Shown here: one piece after another, positions 15,865 to 23,497 of the stretch
Position numbering within the stretch: the first letter of the stretch is position 1
Layout: each line of letters begins with the position of its first letter
Assembly (NCBI GenBank): GCA_049318625.1
Contig: JBMOGA010000040.1
Coordinates: 1-34,306 of the forward strand
Length of the DNA: 34,306 nt
Direction of reading: 5' to 3'
Origin: JBMOGA01 sp049318625
Lineage (GTDB): Bacteria > Pseudomonadota > Alphaproteobacteria > Rhizobiales > Hyphomicrobiaceae
Translations under genes and position numbers: made by a program
Notes under the pieces: model-generated
The model's database searches: none
What the model saw: the letters and a program-made list of their open reading frames with translations, nothing else
What the model was told of the DNA's origin: nothing

Positions 15865-16968
15865 ATGACCTCGCATCATCCCATCCTGCGGCCCGAGAAG
15901 CGTCCGCTGACCGACGAACTGTTCTCGCGCGAGGAGGTTCGGCTGACGAACCGGAATTCCGGTATCCTTCTCGAGGCCATGCGCCACGACGTGACGCCCG
16001 CGGGCCTGCATTACCTGCTCAATCACTTCGACGTACCCTACGTGACGGCGGAGGCCGCGGACCGGTGGTCGCTGTCGTTCGGGTCGGGCTTCGCTGCACC
16101 CTTCGCCGTGTCGCTCGCGGAGATCCGGCAGCAACCGTCGAAGACGCTCAGGGTAACGCTTGAGTGCGCCGGCAACGGCCGCACACTGGTCTCGCCGCGG
16201 CGCCAGAGCCAGCCATGGATGTACGAGGCGGTCGGCACCTCGGAATGGACCGGCACGCCACTCGGTCCGTTCCTGGAGCGCGCGGGGATCGCCAAGGGTA
16301 CGGTCGACATCGTCTTCACCGGCATCGATCGCGGCTTCGACGATGGTGTCGAGCACAACTATGGCCGCGCTCTCAGCGTCGCCGCAGCCATGCATCCCGA
16401 CGTCCTGCTCGTCTACGCCATGAACGGCCAACCGCTGTTGCCGCAGCACGGGTTTCCGCTGCGCCTCGTCGTGCCGGGCTGGTATGGCATGGCGAGCGTG
16501 AAGTGGCTCGATCGGATCGAGGCCTGGAACCGGCCTTATGACGGCTACCAGCAGGTCGGCACCTACGTCTATCGCGCGACCGAGACTGATCCGGGTGTGC
16601 CGGTGACGACCATGCGGGTCAAGTCACTGATGGTGCCACCCGGCATCCCGGACTGGTATTCGCGCCGCCGTCTCGTCGAACACGGGCCGGTCGTGTTGAC
16701 GGGCCGGGCCTGGTCGGGCGCCGGGACGGCGATCAGCAAAGTCGAGGTCGGTGTCGGCGACGTGTGGCGCGAGGCGCGGCTCGATCCCGCGGCCGGCCCC
16801 TATGCCTGGCGGGGCTGGCGCTTCGATTGGACCGCCGAGCCCGGTGAGTATGTGCTGCGGTGCCGTGCTACCGATGCCCATGGCGAAATGCAGCCGCTCG
16901 TGCAGCGGTTCGATCGTGGCGGGTTCGGCAACAACGTCGCGCACAGCATCGACGTGACGGTGAGGTGA
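15865..16968 (+). CDS. Sulfite-oxidase-family molybdopterin enzyme, apparently cytoplasmic
   Basis: A 367-residue sulfite oxidase-family protein. The N-terminal two thirds match the molybdopterin domain, with the Mo-ligating C101 in TLECAGNGR, followed by GTSEWTGTPLGPFLERAG, QPLLPQHGFPLRLVVPGWYG and the VKWLDRIE motif. The last 110 residues match the Mo-co dimerisation domain (GRAWSGAGTAISKVEVGVGD). Unlike SoxC, SorA or MsrP it has no Tat or Sec signal and no haem domain, so it should act in the cytoplasm. The start at 15865 is favoured by GGAG at 15855-15858; an ATG at 15844 lacks an RBS. It lies 3 bases before the iron-sulfur subunit gene, so the two are probably co-transcribed. Sulfite is one possible substrate. 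Confidence 0.88.
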   Translation: MTSHHPILRPEKRPLTDELFSREEVRLTNRNSGILLEAMRHDVTPAGLHYLLNHFDVPYVTAEAADRWSLSFGSGFAAPFAVSLAEIRQQPSKTLRVTLECAGNGRTLVSPRRQSQPWMYEAVGTSEWTGTPLGPFLERAGIAKGTVDIVFTGIDRGFDDGVEHNYGRALSVAAAMHPDVLLVYAMNGQPLLPQHGFPLRLVVPGWYGMASVKWLDRIEAWNRPYDGYQQVGTYVYRATETDPGVPVTTMRVKSLMVPPGIPDWYSRRRLVEHGPVVLTGRAWSGAGTAISKVEVGVGDVWREARLDPAAGPYAWRGWRFDWTAEPGEYVLRCRATDAHGEMQPLVQRFDRGGFGNNVAHSIDVTVR

Positions 16969-16971
16969 GGC

Positions 16972-17691
16972 ATGGGCGATACACTGGATGTCTGGCTGTG
17001 GCGGGGTGGCGAGGACGGCAGTTATCGACGCTACGAGGTTCCGCAACGGCAGAGCCAGACCGTGCTCGACGTCGTCACGTTCGTGCAGCGTCATCTCGAT
17101 CCGACGTTGGCCTATCGGTTCGCCTGCCGTGTCGGCATGTGCGGATCGTGCGCGATGACCGTCAACGGCCGGCCGCGGTGGACGTGCCGGACGCACGTCT
17201 CCAAGGTCGCGGATGCGGGCAAGCTCGAGATCGGACCACTCGCCAACCTGCCCGTCATCAAGGATTTGACGACGGACATGTCGCGATTCTTCGAGAAGTG
17301 GGGCGAGGCCGAAGGGCGCTTCGTGCCCTCGGCCAGCCGTCACGACCCGTTGCCGCGGATCTCGCCGGACAGCGCGGGCCGGATCGAGACGGACGCGGCG
17401 ATCGAATGCATCAACTGCGGCATCTGTTTCGCCGCCTGCGATACGGTGCGGTGGAACGAGGACTATCTCGGGCCGGCGGCGCTCAATCGCGCGTGGACGC
17501 TGGTCAATGACGAGCGTGACGCCGGCAATCGCTCGCGTCTCGAGGCGGTGGCCGCGAAGGGCGGGTGCCATGCCTGCCATACGCACCAGAGTTGCGAGCA
17601 GCATTGTCCGAAGGCGCTCAATCCGACGGCCGCGATCGCCGGCCTCAAGCGCCGGACGATGCAGGCGTTCATCCGGGGAGAGATCAAGTGA
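16972..17691 (+). CDS. Succinate dehydrogenase/fumarate reductase-like iron-sulfur subunit
   Basis: A 239-residue SdhB/FrdB-type electron-transfer subunit. The [2Fe-2S] ligands are C52, C57, C60 and C72. The [4Fe-4S] motif CINCGICFAAC supplies C146, C149, C152 and C156, close to FrdB of fumarate reductases. The [3Fe-4S] ligands are C202, C208 and C212 (HQSCEQHCPKALNP), with an extra C199. All three clusters are therefore expected. It passes electrons between the flavoprotein and the membrane quinone site. The gene order B-C-D-A differs from canonical sdhCDAB and frdABCD, pointing to a second, specialised complex. Its stop overlaps the next start (GTGA). Confidence 0.92.
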   Translation: MGDTLDVWLWRGGEDGSYRRYEVPQRQSQTVLDVVTFVQRHLDPTLAYRFACRVGMCGSCAMTVNGRPRWTCRTHVSKVADAGKLEIGPLANLPVIKDLTTDMSRFFEKWGEAEGRFVPSASRHDPLPRISPDSAGRIETDAAIECINCGICFAACDTVRWNEDYLGPAALNRAWTLVNDERDAGNRSRLEAVAAKGGCHACHTHQSCEQHCPKALNPTAAIAGLKRRTMQAFIRGEIK

Positions 17692-18017
17692 GCGTCCGTC
17701 TCTACATCTGGCAACGGATGACGGCGCTCATCCTGGCGCCGCTGGTGATCGGGCATCTGGTCGTGATCTTCTATGCGACCAGCCGTGGCCTGACGGCGGC
17801 CGACATCCTGGGCCGCACGCAGGGCAGCATCGGTTGGGCGCTTTACTATACCCTGTTCGTGCTGGCAGCCGCGATCCACGGTGCCATCGGCGTGCGGCAG
17901 ATCGCAATCGAATGGAGCGGCGTGCGCGGGCCGGCGGTCGACGTGCTCATGTTCCTGTTCGGCGGCCTTCTCTTTCTGCTGGGGCTGCGGGCCGTCGTTG
18001 CGGTGGTGCTGCCATGA
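17688..18017 (+). CDS. Membrane anchor subunit of the Sdh/Frd-like complex (first)
   Basis: A 109-residue protein with three hydrophobic helices (about 11-30, 48-68 and 84-107). H23 lies in helix 1. H64 lies in helix 2 inside HGAIGVR, matching the H-x3-G-x-R haem-ligand motif of SdhC-type anchors. The GTG start at 17688 overlaps the iron-sulfur subunit stop, and its own stop overlaps the next ATG, so translation is tightly coupled. Its role is to anchor the complex and help form the quinone/haem b site. Sequence similarity to known anchors is weak; assignment rests on topology, motif and position. Confidence 0.82.
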   Translation: MSVRLYIWQRMTALILAPLVIGHLVVIFYATSRGLTAADILGRTQGSIGWALYYTLFVLAAAIHGAIGVRQIAIEWSGVRGPAVDVLMFLFGGLLFLLGLRAVVAVVLP

Positions 18018-18382
18018 CGGGATTCCGGATCGAGCGACGGCGCCAAGTCGGCCATCGGCGCGATACGCTCTGGCGTGCCGCGATGGTTCATCGGCTTTCT
18101 GGCATCGGGCTGGCGGTGTTCCTGCCGTTGCATTTCCTGGCGCTGGGGCTCGCGCTCGACGGCGAGGCGCGGCTCGATGGCTTCCTGCGCTGGGCCGACC
18201 GGCCGCTGTTCAAGCTCGCCGAGGCCGGTCTCGTCTTCCTGCTCGCTGTTCATCTGCTGGGCGGCCTGCGCCTGCTGGCCATCGAGAACTTGCCATGGCG
18301 TCCGCACCAGAAAACCATGGCAACGGTTGCCGCGGCCTCGGCTCTTCTGGTCGCCGCGCTGTTTCTCCTGCGCGTCATTTGA
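18014..18382 (+). CDS. Membrane anchor subunit, cytochrome b556 SdhC-like (second)
   Basis: A 122-residue protein with three membrane helices. It carries the SdhC signature HRLSGIGLAVFLPLHFLALG near residues 26-45 and HLLGGLR at 80-86, where H80 is the likely haem b ligand. ATG at 18014 overlaps the previous stop (ATGA). Both anchors have H-x3-G-x-R motifs, consistent with a heterodimeric anchor holding haem b. The flavoprotein gene starts 9 bases downstream. Confidence 0.85.
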   Translation: MTGFRIERRRQVGHRRDTLWRAAMVHRLSGIGLAVFLPLHFLALGLALDGEARLDGFLRWADRPLFKLAEAGLVFLLAVHLLGGLRLLAIENLPWRPHQKTMATVAAASALLVAALFLLRVI

Positions 18383-18391
18383 GGGCGGAAC

Positions 18392-20122
18392 ATGATCGAG
18401 CGGCTGAAGACCGACATTCTGATCCTCGGCTCCGGTGGGGCAGGGTTGTTCGCGGCGCTGCACGCCTATCAGGCGATGGCGCACGCGGACATCACGGTCG
18501 CCACCAAGGGGTTGCTCGGTAAGTGCGGCTGCACCCGCATGGTCCAGGGCGGCTACAACGTGGTGCTCAACCCCGGCGACTCGATCGAGCGCCACTTCAT
18601 GGACACCATCGACGGTGGCAAGTGGCTGCCGCACCAGGATCTGGCGTGGACGCTGGTGACCAAGGCGATCGAGCGCGTTCACGAGCTCGAGAACGAGATC
18701 GGCTGCTTTTTCGACCGTAATGCCGACGGGACTCTGCATGGCAAGGCATTCGCCGGCCAGACCTTCGATCGGACGGTCCACAAGGGTGATCTGACCGGCA
18801 TCGAGATCATCAACCGGCTGATGGAGCAGGTGTGGGCGCGGCCGGTGCGGCGGCTCGAGGAGCACCGGGCGGTTGCGCTCATTCCGGATCATCGGGGCGA
18901 AAGCATCTCGGGCGTGCTGATGGTGGACGTGCGCACGGGCGCCTTCCGCTTCGTCGAGGCGAAGGCCGTGCTGCTCGGGACCGGCGGCGGCCCCACTATG
19001 TACCGCTACCACACGCCGTCCGGCGACAAGAGCATGGATGGGCTCGCCATGGCGCTGCGCGTGGGTCTGGCGCTGCGCGATATGGAGATGGTGCAATTCC
19101 ATCCGACGGGTCTGTTGGCCGGGCCCGATACGCGGATGACCGGCACGGTGCTCGAGGAAGGACTGCGCGGTGCCGGCGGGCACCTGCTCGACGGCAACAA
19201 GCGCCGGTTCATGGCCGACTACGATCCGAAGCTCGAGCGGGCAACCCGCGACATCGTCTCACGCGCCATGTATGCCGAAATGCGGGCGGGGCGGACGACA
19301 CCCAACGGCGGCCTCTTCATCAAGATGGATCATCTTGGGCCGGACAAAGTACGGCGGCAGTTCAAGGGCATGGTCGAGCGGTGTGCCGACAGTGGCTTCG
19401 ATCTCGCCGGTGGTCTGGTCGAGGTGGTGCCGACGGCTCACTATCATATGGGCGGCGTGGTCTGCGGCGTCGATACCTCCACCGCGATGCCCGGGTTGTT
19501 CGTGGCGGGCGAGGATGCCGGCGGTGTGCACGGGGCCAACCGGCTCGGCGGCAACGGCGTCGCCAATTCCACCGTCTTCGGTGGGATCGCCGGTGAGTCG
19601 ATGGCGACCTTCATCGCGCGAAATCCGCACTGGCGCCGTCCCGACGAGGACGTGCTGGCGGCGGAGATGGCGCGGGCTGAGTATCCGTTCCGCAAGTCCT
19701 CCGGCAACATTCATGGGCTCCGCGATACGTTGATGGACGTCATGTGGGACGATGTCGGCGTGATCCGTGACAAGGCGGGCATGGAGCGGGCCTTGGACCG
19801 GCTCGACGACATCGAGGACGAGCTGATGGCGACGGGTGTCGCCGATGGACAGCGGGCGTTCAATCTGACGTGGCACGATTGGTTGAATGTGCGCAGTCTG
19901 GTCGAGATCTCCCGGGTCATCACGCTGGCGGCTCTCGGGCGCGAGGATTCGCGCGGCGCCCATTATCGCAGCGATTTCCCGGAGGCGGGGGACCTCGCCA
20001 CCTCGACGTTCACGGTGGTGCGGGAAAAGGACGGGCAACTCGGGGTTACGCACGAGCCGGTCGTGTTCTCCATCGTCAAGCCCGGCGAGACACTGTTGAA
20101 AGACAAGGCGGCGGCTGAGTGA
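18392..20122 (+). CDS. Succinate dehydrogenase/fumarate reductase-like flavoprotein, Cys at the flavin-His site
   Basis: A 576-residue catalytic flavoprotein. The FAD dinucleotide fold is at residues 9-20 (ILGSGGAGLFAA). Dicarboxylate-site residues of SdhA/FrdA are present: His in QFHPTG, Arg in EEGLRGAGG, His in AHYHMGGV and Arg in GANRLGGNGVANS. The loop that normally reads RSHTVAAQGG, whose His covalently holds FAD, here reads KCGCTRMVQGG, with C47 replacing the His. FAD is therefore bound non-covalently or in another way, which lowers redox potential in mutant Sdh/Frd. The protein probably interconverts a succinate-like and fumarate-like acid; the substrate may be substituted. It follows the anchor genes and precedes the fumarase genes, so dehydrogenation followed by hydration is the natural reading. 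Confidence 0.9.
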   Translation: MIERLKTDILILGSGGAGLFAALHAYQAMAHADITVATKGLLGKCGCTRMVQGGYNVVLNPGDSIERHFMDTIDGGKWLPHQDLAWTLVTKAIERVHELENEIGCFFDRNADGTLHGKAFAGQTFDRTVHKGDLTGIEIINRLMEQVWARPVRRLEEHRAVALIPDHRGESISGVLMVDVRTGAFRFVEAKAVLLGTGGGPTMYRYHTPSGDKSMDGLAMALRVGLALRDMEMVQFHPTGLLAGPDTRMTGTVLEEGLRGAGGHLLDGNKRRFMADYDPKLERATRDIVSRAMYAEMRAGRTTPNGGLFIKMDHLGPDKVRRQFKGMVERCADSGFDLAGGLVEVVPTAHYHMGGVVCGVDTSTAMPGLFVAGEDAGGVHGANRLGGNGVANSTVFGGIAGESMATFIARNPHWRRPDEDVLAAEMARAEYPFRKSSGNIHGLRDTLMDVMWDDVGVIRDKAGMERALDRLDDIEDELMATGVADGQRAFNLTWHDWLNVRSLVEISRVITLAALGREDSRGAHYRSDFPEAGDLATSTFTVVREKDGQLGVTHEPVVFSIVKPGETLLKDKAAAE

Positions 20123-20172
20123 GGCCGGCGCGCATGAAATGTGGCAATGCGCCATATCACTCAGGTGTCATC

Positions 20173-20189
20173 CTCGGCCTTGTGCCGAG
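20173..20189. repeat. Small palindrome resembling dispersed intergenic repeats
   Basis: CTCGGC and GCCGAG form a 6-bp stem with a 5-base loop, set in a longer GTCATCCTCGG...CCGAGCACGAC context. This resembles the palindromic intergenic repeats common in alphaproteobacteria. It lies in the 120-base gap between the flavoprotein and fumarase genes. Other copies would have to be found elsewhere in the genome to confirm it. Confidence 0.3.
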
Positions 20190-20242
20190 CACGACATTAC
20201 TGGTGCTGTGGAGGTCGACTCGATGACAGGTGGGCGCGCAGC

Positions 20243-21205
20243 ATGATTCCGAAAACCATCATCCAGACGACGGCCGAGACGCTGATGGCGAAAGCCGCCA
20301 TCGAGATCCCGGACGATTATCTCGGCGGGCTGCGCCAATGCGCCAACACCGAGAAGGGTGATCTCTCCGCCTTCGTCATCAAGGCGATGCTCGAGAATTA
20401 CGAGGCGGCGAAAGAGGACCGGCGCGCCATGTGCGGCGATACGGGCTGCCCGCGCTGGTATGTGAAGATTGGCAACGAGGCGCGGATCGAGGGCGGGCCG
20501 ATCGCGCTCGAGACGGCGCTGCGACGGGCGACGGCGTCCTCAACCCACGATGTGCCGCTGAGGCCCAACCGCGTACATCCGCTGTGGCGGACCGATCACA
20601 ACAACAACGTCGGCATCAACGCGCCCGAAATCGACTATTCCTTCCATCCGGATGCGGACTGGATCGATCTGACGACCGTGCACAAGGGTGGTCTGTTCGG
20701 CTCGGATTACCGCATGCTGTTCCCCGGCGACGGCATTGCCGGGATCAAGAGGTTCTTCCTCGATACGCTGGTGTCGTTCGGAAAGCGGGGGCTCGCCTGC
20801 CAGCCGGCGATCGTCGGCGTAGGTCTCGGGGGCTCCAAGGACGCCTGCATGGTGCTCGGCAAGCAGGCGTCGTGCCTGCGCGTGGTCGGGTCGCAGAATC
20901 CCGATCCGAAAATCGCGGCGCTGGAGGCCGAGCTCAAAGAGCTCGGCAACACCATCGGCATGGGGGCCATGGGGTTCATGGGTTCGTCGATGGTGGTCGC
21001 CTGCAACATCGAGGTCGGTTACTGCCATACCGGCGGCCTGCCGATGAGCGTGCACATGTTCTGCCTGTCGTCGCGGCGGGCGACGGCTCGCATCTTTGCG
21101 GATGGCAGGGTCGAGCACCGCACGGATCCGGCGTGGTTCAACGATTATTCGCGCCGTGCCACAGTGGAGTGGATGCCTTCGGCGGCCGTCGCTGCGGCCG
21201 AGTGA
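20243..21205 (+). CDS. Class I fumarase-family hydratase, alpha subunit (N-terminal domain)
   Basis: A 320-residue alpha subunit of an oxygen-sensitive [4Fe-4S] hydro-lyase (fumarase class I / tartrate dehydratase family). C64 in CGDTGCPRWYVK is the first cluster ligand position. GVGLGGSKDACMVLGKQASC and VACNIEVGYCHTGGLPMSV contain the later Cys and active-site loops. The family adds or removes water on fumarate, tartrate or mesaconate. The start at 20243 follows AGGTGGG about 10 bases upstream; an upstream ATG at 20141 adds unrelated sequence. The beta subunit is encoded two genes downstream, after an alcohol dehydrogenase, an unusual arrangement. Confidence 0.9.
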   Translation: MIPKTIIQTTAETLMAKAAIEIPDDYLGGLRQCANTEKGDLSAFVIKAMLENYEAAKEDRRAMCGDTGCPRWYVKIGNEARIEGGPIALETALRRATASSTHDVPLRPNRVHPLWRTDHNNNVGINAPEIDYSFHPDADWIDLTTVHKGGLFGSDYRMLFPGDGIAGIKRFFLDTLVSFGKRGLACQPAIVGVGLGGSKDACMVLGKQASCLRVVGSQNPDPKIAALEAELKELGNTIGMGAMGFMGSSMVVACNIEVGYCHTGGLPMSVHMFCLSSRRATARIFADGRVEHRTDPAWFNDYSRRATVEWMPSAAVAAAE

Positions 21206-21242
21206 CGGGCATCGCGCCACATCAACGCCGGGAGAATTCGCC

Positions 21243-22340
21243 ATGCGCGCCGCCGTCCTGACCGAGGTCAATAAACCGCTGGAGATCCTCGATCTCGTGC
21301 AGGAAGGCCCCAAGGCGGGCGAGGCGCGGGTGAAGGTGCGGGCGGCCGGCGTCTGCATGAGCGACTGGCACATCATGAACGGCGACTGGCCGTTGCCGCT
21401 GCCGATGGTGCTCGGCCACGAGGCGGCCGGCGAGGTCGTCGAGGTGGGTCCCGGCGTATCGAACGTGAAGGCGGGCGATCACGTCATCTTCTCGTTCCGG
21501 CCGCACTGCGGGCATTGCCGGTACTGCTCGCGCGGGCGTTCGGTGCTGTGTATCGGCCGCAACGACACGCCGCGCTGGGGCATGCACGACGGCACGTCGC
21601 GGATCAAGCTCAACGGCGAGCCGGTCAACGTGATGGCGCGGATCGGCACGTTCTCGGAGTTCGTCGTGTGCCCGTCGGAGCAGCTCGTGCCGGTTCGCAA
21701 GGACCTGCCGTGGACGCATGCGGCGATCATCGGGTGCAGCGTGGCGACGGGCGTCGGGGCGGTGGTGCGACACGCCAACGTGGAAGCCGGATCGTCGGTC
21801 GTGGTGATCGGCTGCGGCGGCGTTGGCCTCAACGTCATCCAGGGCGCCAAGCTCGCCGGCGCGCTCGACATCATCGCCGTCGATCTGCTCGACCAGAAGC
21901 TCGGGTACGCCAAGGCATTCGGCGCCACGCACACGATCAACGGCAAGACCGAGAACGTGGTGAAGCGGGTGCGCGAGATCACCGGCGGGCTCGGCGCGGA
22001 CTATGCGTTCGACGCCATCGGCACACAGCAGACGGCGCTGCAAATCGTCGATTCCATTGCGCCGGGCGGTCATGCGGTGCTGGTCGGCATCCCGTCGTTC
22101 ACGACCGAGGCGCCGATCACGCTGGTCAACATGGTGTACGGCGAGAAGAAGCTGACCGGGAGCTACTACGGCTCGGTGCGGCCCGACATCGACTTCGGCA
22201 TCCTCGCCGACCTGTCGCTGTCGAAGCGGATCGACCTCGACAGTCTGATCAGCCGGACCTACCGGTTCGACCAGATCAACGAGGGTTTCAAGCTCATGCT
22301 CTCGGGGCAGGTGGCGCGCGGCGTCATCCTGTTCGATTGA
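21243..22340 (+). CDS. Zinc-dependent medium-chain alcohol dehydrogenase
   Basis: A 365-residue MDR-family dehydrogenase resembling the class III (glutathione/formaldehyde) branch. Catalytic zinc ligands are in AAGVCMSDWH and LGHEAAGEV. The structural zinc motif CGHCRYCSRGRSVLC is complete. The Rossmann motif GCGGVGLNVIQGA, with a following Asp (IIAVD), indicates NAD preference. The ATG at 21243 follows GGGAG. It is inserted between the two fumarase subunit genes, implying co-expression and perhaps oxidation of a hydroxy intermediate of the same pathway. The specific substrate is not recognisable. Confidence 0.9.
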   Translation: MRAAVLTEVNKPLEILDLVQEGPKAGEARVKVRAAGVCMSDWHIMNGDWPLPLPMVLGHEAAGEVVEVGPGVSNVKAGDHVIFSFRPHCGHCRYCSRGRSVLCIGRNDTPRWGMHDGTSRIKLNGEPVNVMARIGTFSEFVVCPSEQLVPVRKDLPWTHAAIIGCSVATGVGAVVRHANVEAGSSVVVIGCGGVGLNVIQGAKLAGALDIIAVDLLDQKLGYAKAFGATHTINGKTENVVKRVREITGGLGADYAFDAIGTQQTALQIVDSIAPGGHAVLVGIPSFTTEAPITLVNMVYGEKKLTGSYYGSVRPDIDFGILADLSLSKRIDLDSLISRTYRFDQINEGFKLMLSGQVARGVILFD

Positions 22341-22354
22341 CCAAGGACAGCGCG

Positions 22355-23032
22355 ATGACCGAAACGTCCGGCCTCAAGACCGTGCATCTGACGCTGCCGC
22401 TCGAGACCAAGGATCTCGTGGGCCTCGAAATCGGCACCGTGGTCTATCTGACCGGGCGGGTGTTCACGGCGCGCGAGGGTGTCTACAAGCGCGCGGTGGA
22501 GGATGGGATGGGGCTGCCGGCGGCGCCGGCCGAGATGGGCATCGCCAACTTCCACTGCTCGCCGGCCGCGACCATCAACTCGGACGGGTCGGCGACGGTC
22601 GGGGCGGTGACCGCGACCGCCTCGTTCCGGTTTGCCAAGTGGCTCGACGGCTGGTTCGCGCTGACGGGCTGCAAGCTGATCATCGGCAAGGGCGGTATGA
22701 CCAGCGACATCTACCGCAAGAGCTTCGTGCCGCACGGCGCGATCTATCTGACGACGGTCGGCTACGGCACCGGCGCGCTGCTCGGGCGGGGCATCCGCAA
22801 GGTCGCGGCCACCTACTGGCTCGAGGAGCTCGGCCTCGCGCAGGGGATGTGGGTGCTCGACGTCGAGAACTTCGGGCCGTTCCTGGTCGAAAGCGATCTC
22901 GCCGGCAACTCGCTGTTCGAGCGGGAGAACGAGAAGATAGCGCCCGGCATCGCCCGGCTGTATCAGGGCACCAAGCCGCCGGCACTTCACCGCTACGGCG
23001 AAACCGACGACCGTGCCGACGAGCTGATCTGA
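22355..23032 (+). CDS. Class I fumarase-family hydratase, beta subunit (C-terminal domain)
   Basis: A 225-residue beta subunit matching the C-terminal domain of class I fumarases and tartrate dehydratase TtdB: LEIGTVVYLTGRVFTAREGV, ANFHCSPA, IIGKGGMTSD and VGYGTGALLG. It should pair with the alpha subunit encoded at 20243-21205. The ATG at 22355 follows AAGGA at 22343-22347, and the gene starts 14 bases after the dehydrogenase stop. Fumarate, tartrate or mesaconate hydration are all possible for this family. Confidence 0.9.
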   Translation: MTETSGLKTVHLTLPLETKDLVGLEIGTVVYLTGRVFTAREGVYKRAVEDGMGLPAAPAEMGIANFHCSPAATINSDGSATVGAVTATASFRFAKWLDGWFALTGCKLIIGKGGMTSDIYRKSFVPHGAIYLTTVGYGTGALLGRGIRKVAATYWLEELGLAQGMWVLDVENFGPFLVESDLAGNSLFERENEKIAPGIARLYQGTKPPALHRYGETDDRADELI

Positions 23033-23038
23033 CGCTTC

Positions 23039-23488
23039 ATGGTATCCGATCCGGCACCGCTGCCCGACCTCACCCGCCGCGACACGTTCCGGCACTGGGC
23101 CCGCATCCCGATCCGCTACAACGATCTCGACACGCTCGGTCACGTCAACAACGCGGCGACCAGCGTGTACCTCGAGCAGGCGCGCTGCGAGCTGCTGTAT
23201 CCACTGATCGGTGCTGAGCGGAAGCCCGAGATCGATCTCGTCATGGCGCGGCTGATCATCGATTATCGCCGCGAGTTGACGTTTCCCGGCGTCATCGAGG
23301 TCGGCACATCGGTCGTGCGCCAGGGCACCAAGTCGTTTCATCTCGCGCACGGGATTTTCCGGGCCGGCACCGACGACTGCGTTTCGACCGGCGAAAGCAT
23401 ACTGGTGTGGTACAGCCTCGCGCACCGCGTCTCGATGGTACCGCCCGACGATATCCGGGCGGCGATGGCGGGCTTCTCTATCCGCTGA
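23039..23488 (+). CDS. 4HBT-type acyl-CoA thioesterase
   Basis: A 149-residue hotdog-fold thioesterase of the YbgC/FadM type. The motif YNDLDTLGHVNNAATSVYLE (residues 27-46) carries the active-site Asp and the HVNN signature. The second half has the family strand pattern (LIIDYRRELTFPGVIEVGTS). It hydrolyses an acyl-CoA, identity unknown, in the cytoplasm. It starts 6 bases after the fumarase beta stop with a weak RBS, so it is likely translated by coupling as the last gene of the cluster. It converges on the CitE-like gene. Confidence 0.88.
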   Translation: MVSDPAPLPDLTRRDTFRHWARIPIRYNDLDTLGHVNNAATSVYLEQARCELLYPLIGAERKPEIDLVMARLIIDYRRELTFPGVIEVGTSVVRQGTKSFHLAHGIFRAGTDDCVSTGESILVWYSLAHRVSMVPPDDIRAAMAGFSIR

Positions 23489-23497
23489 CGCGGCGGG

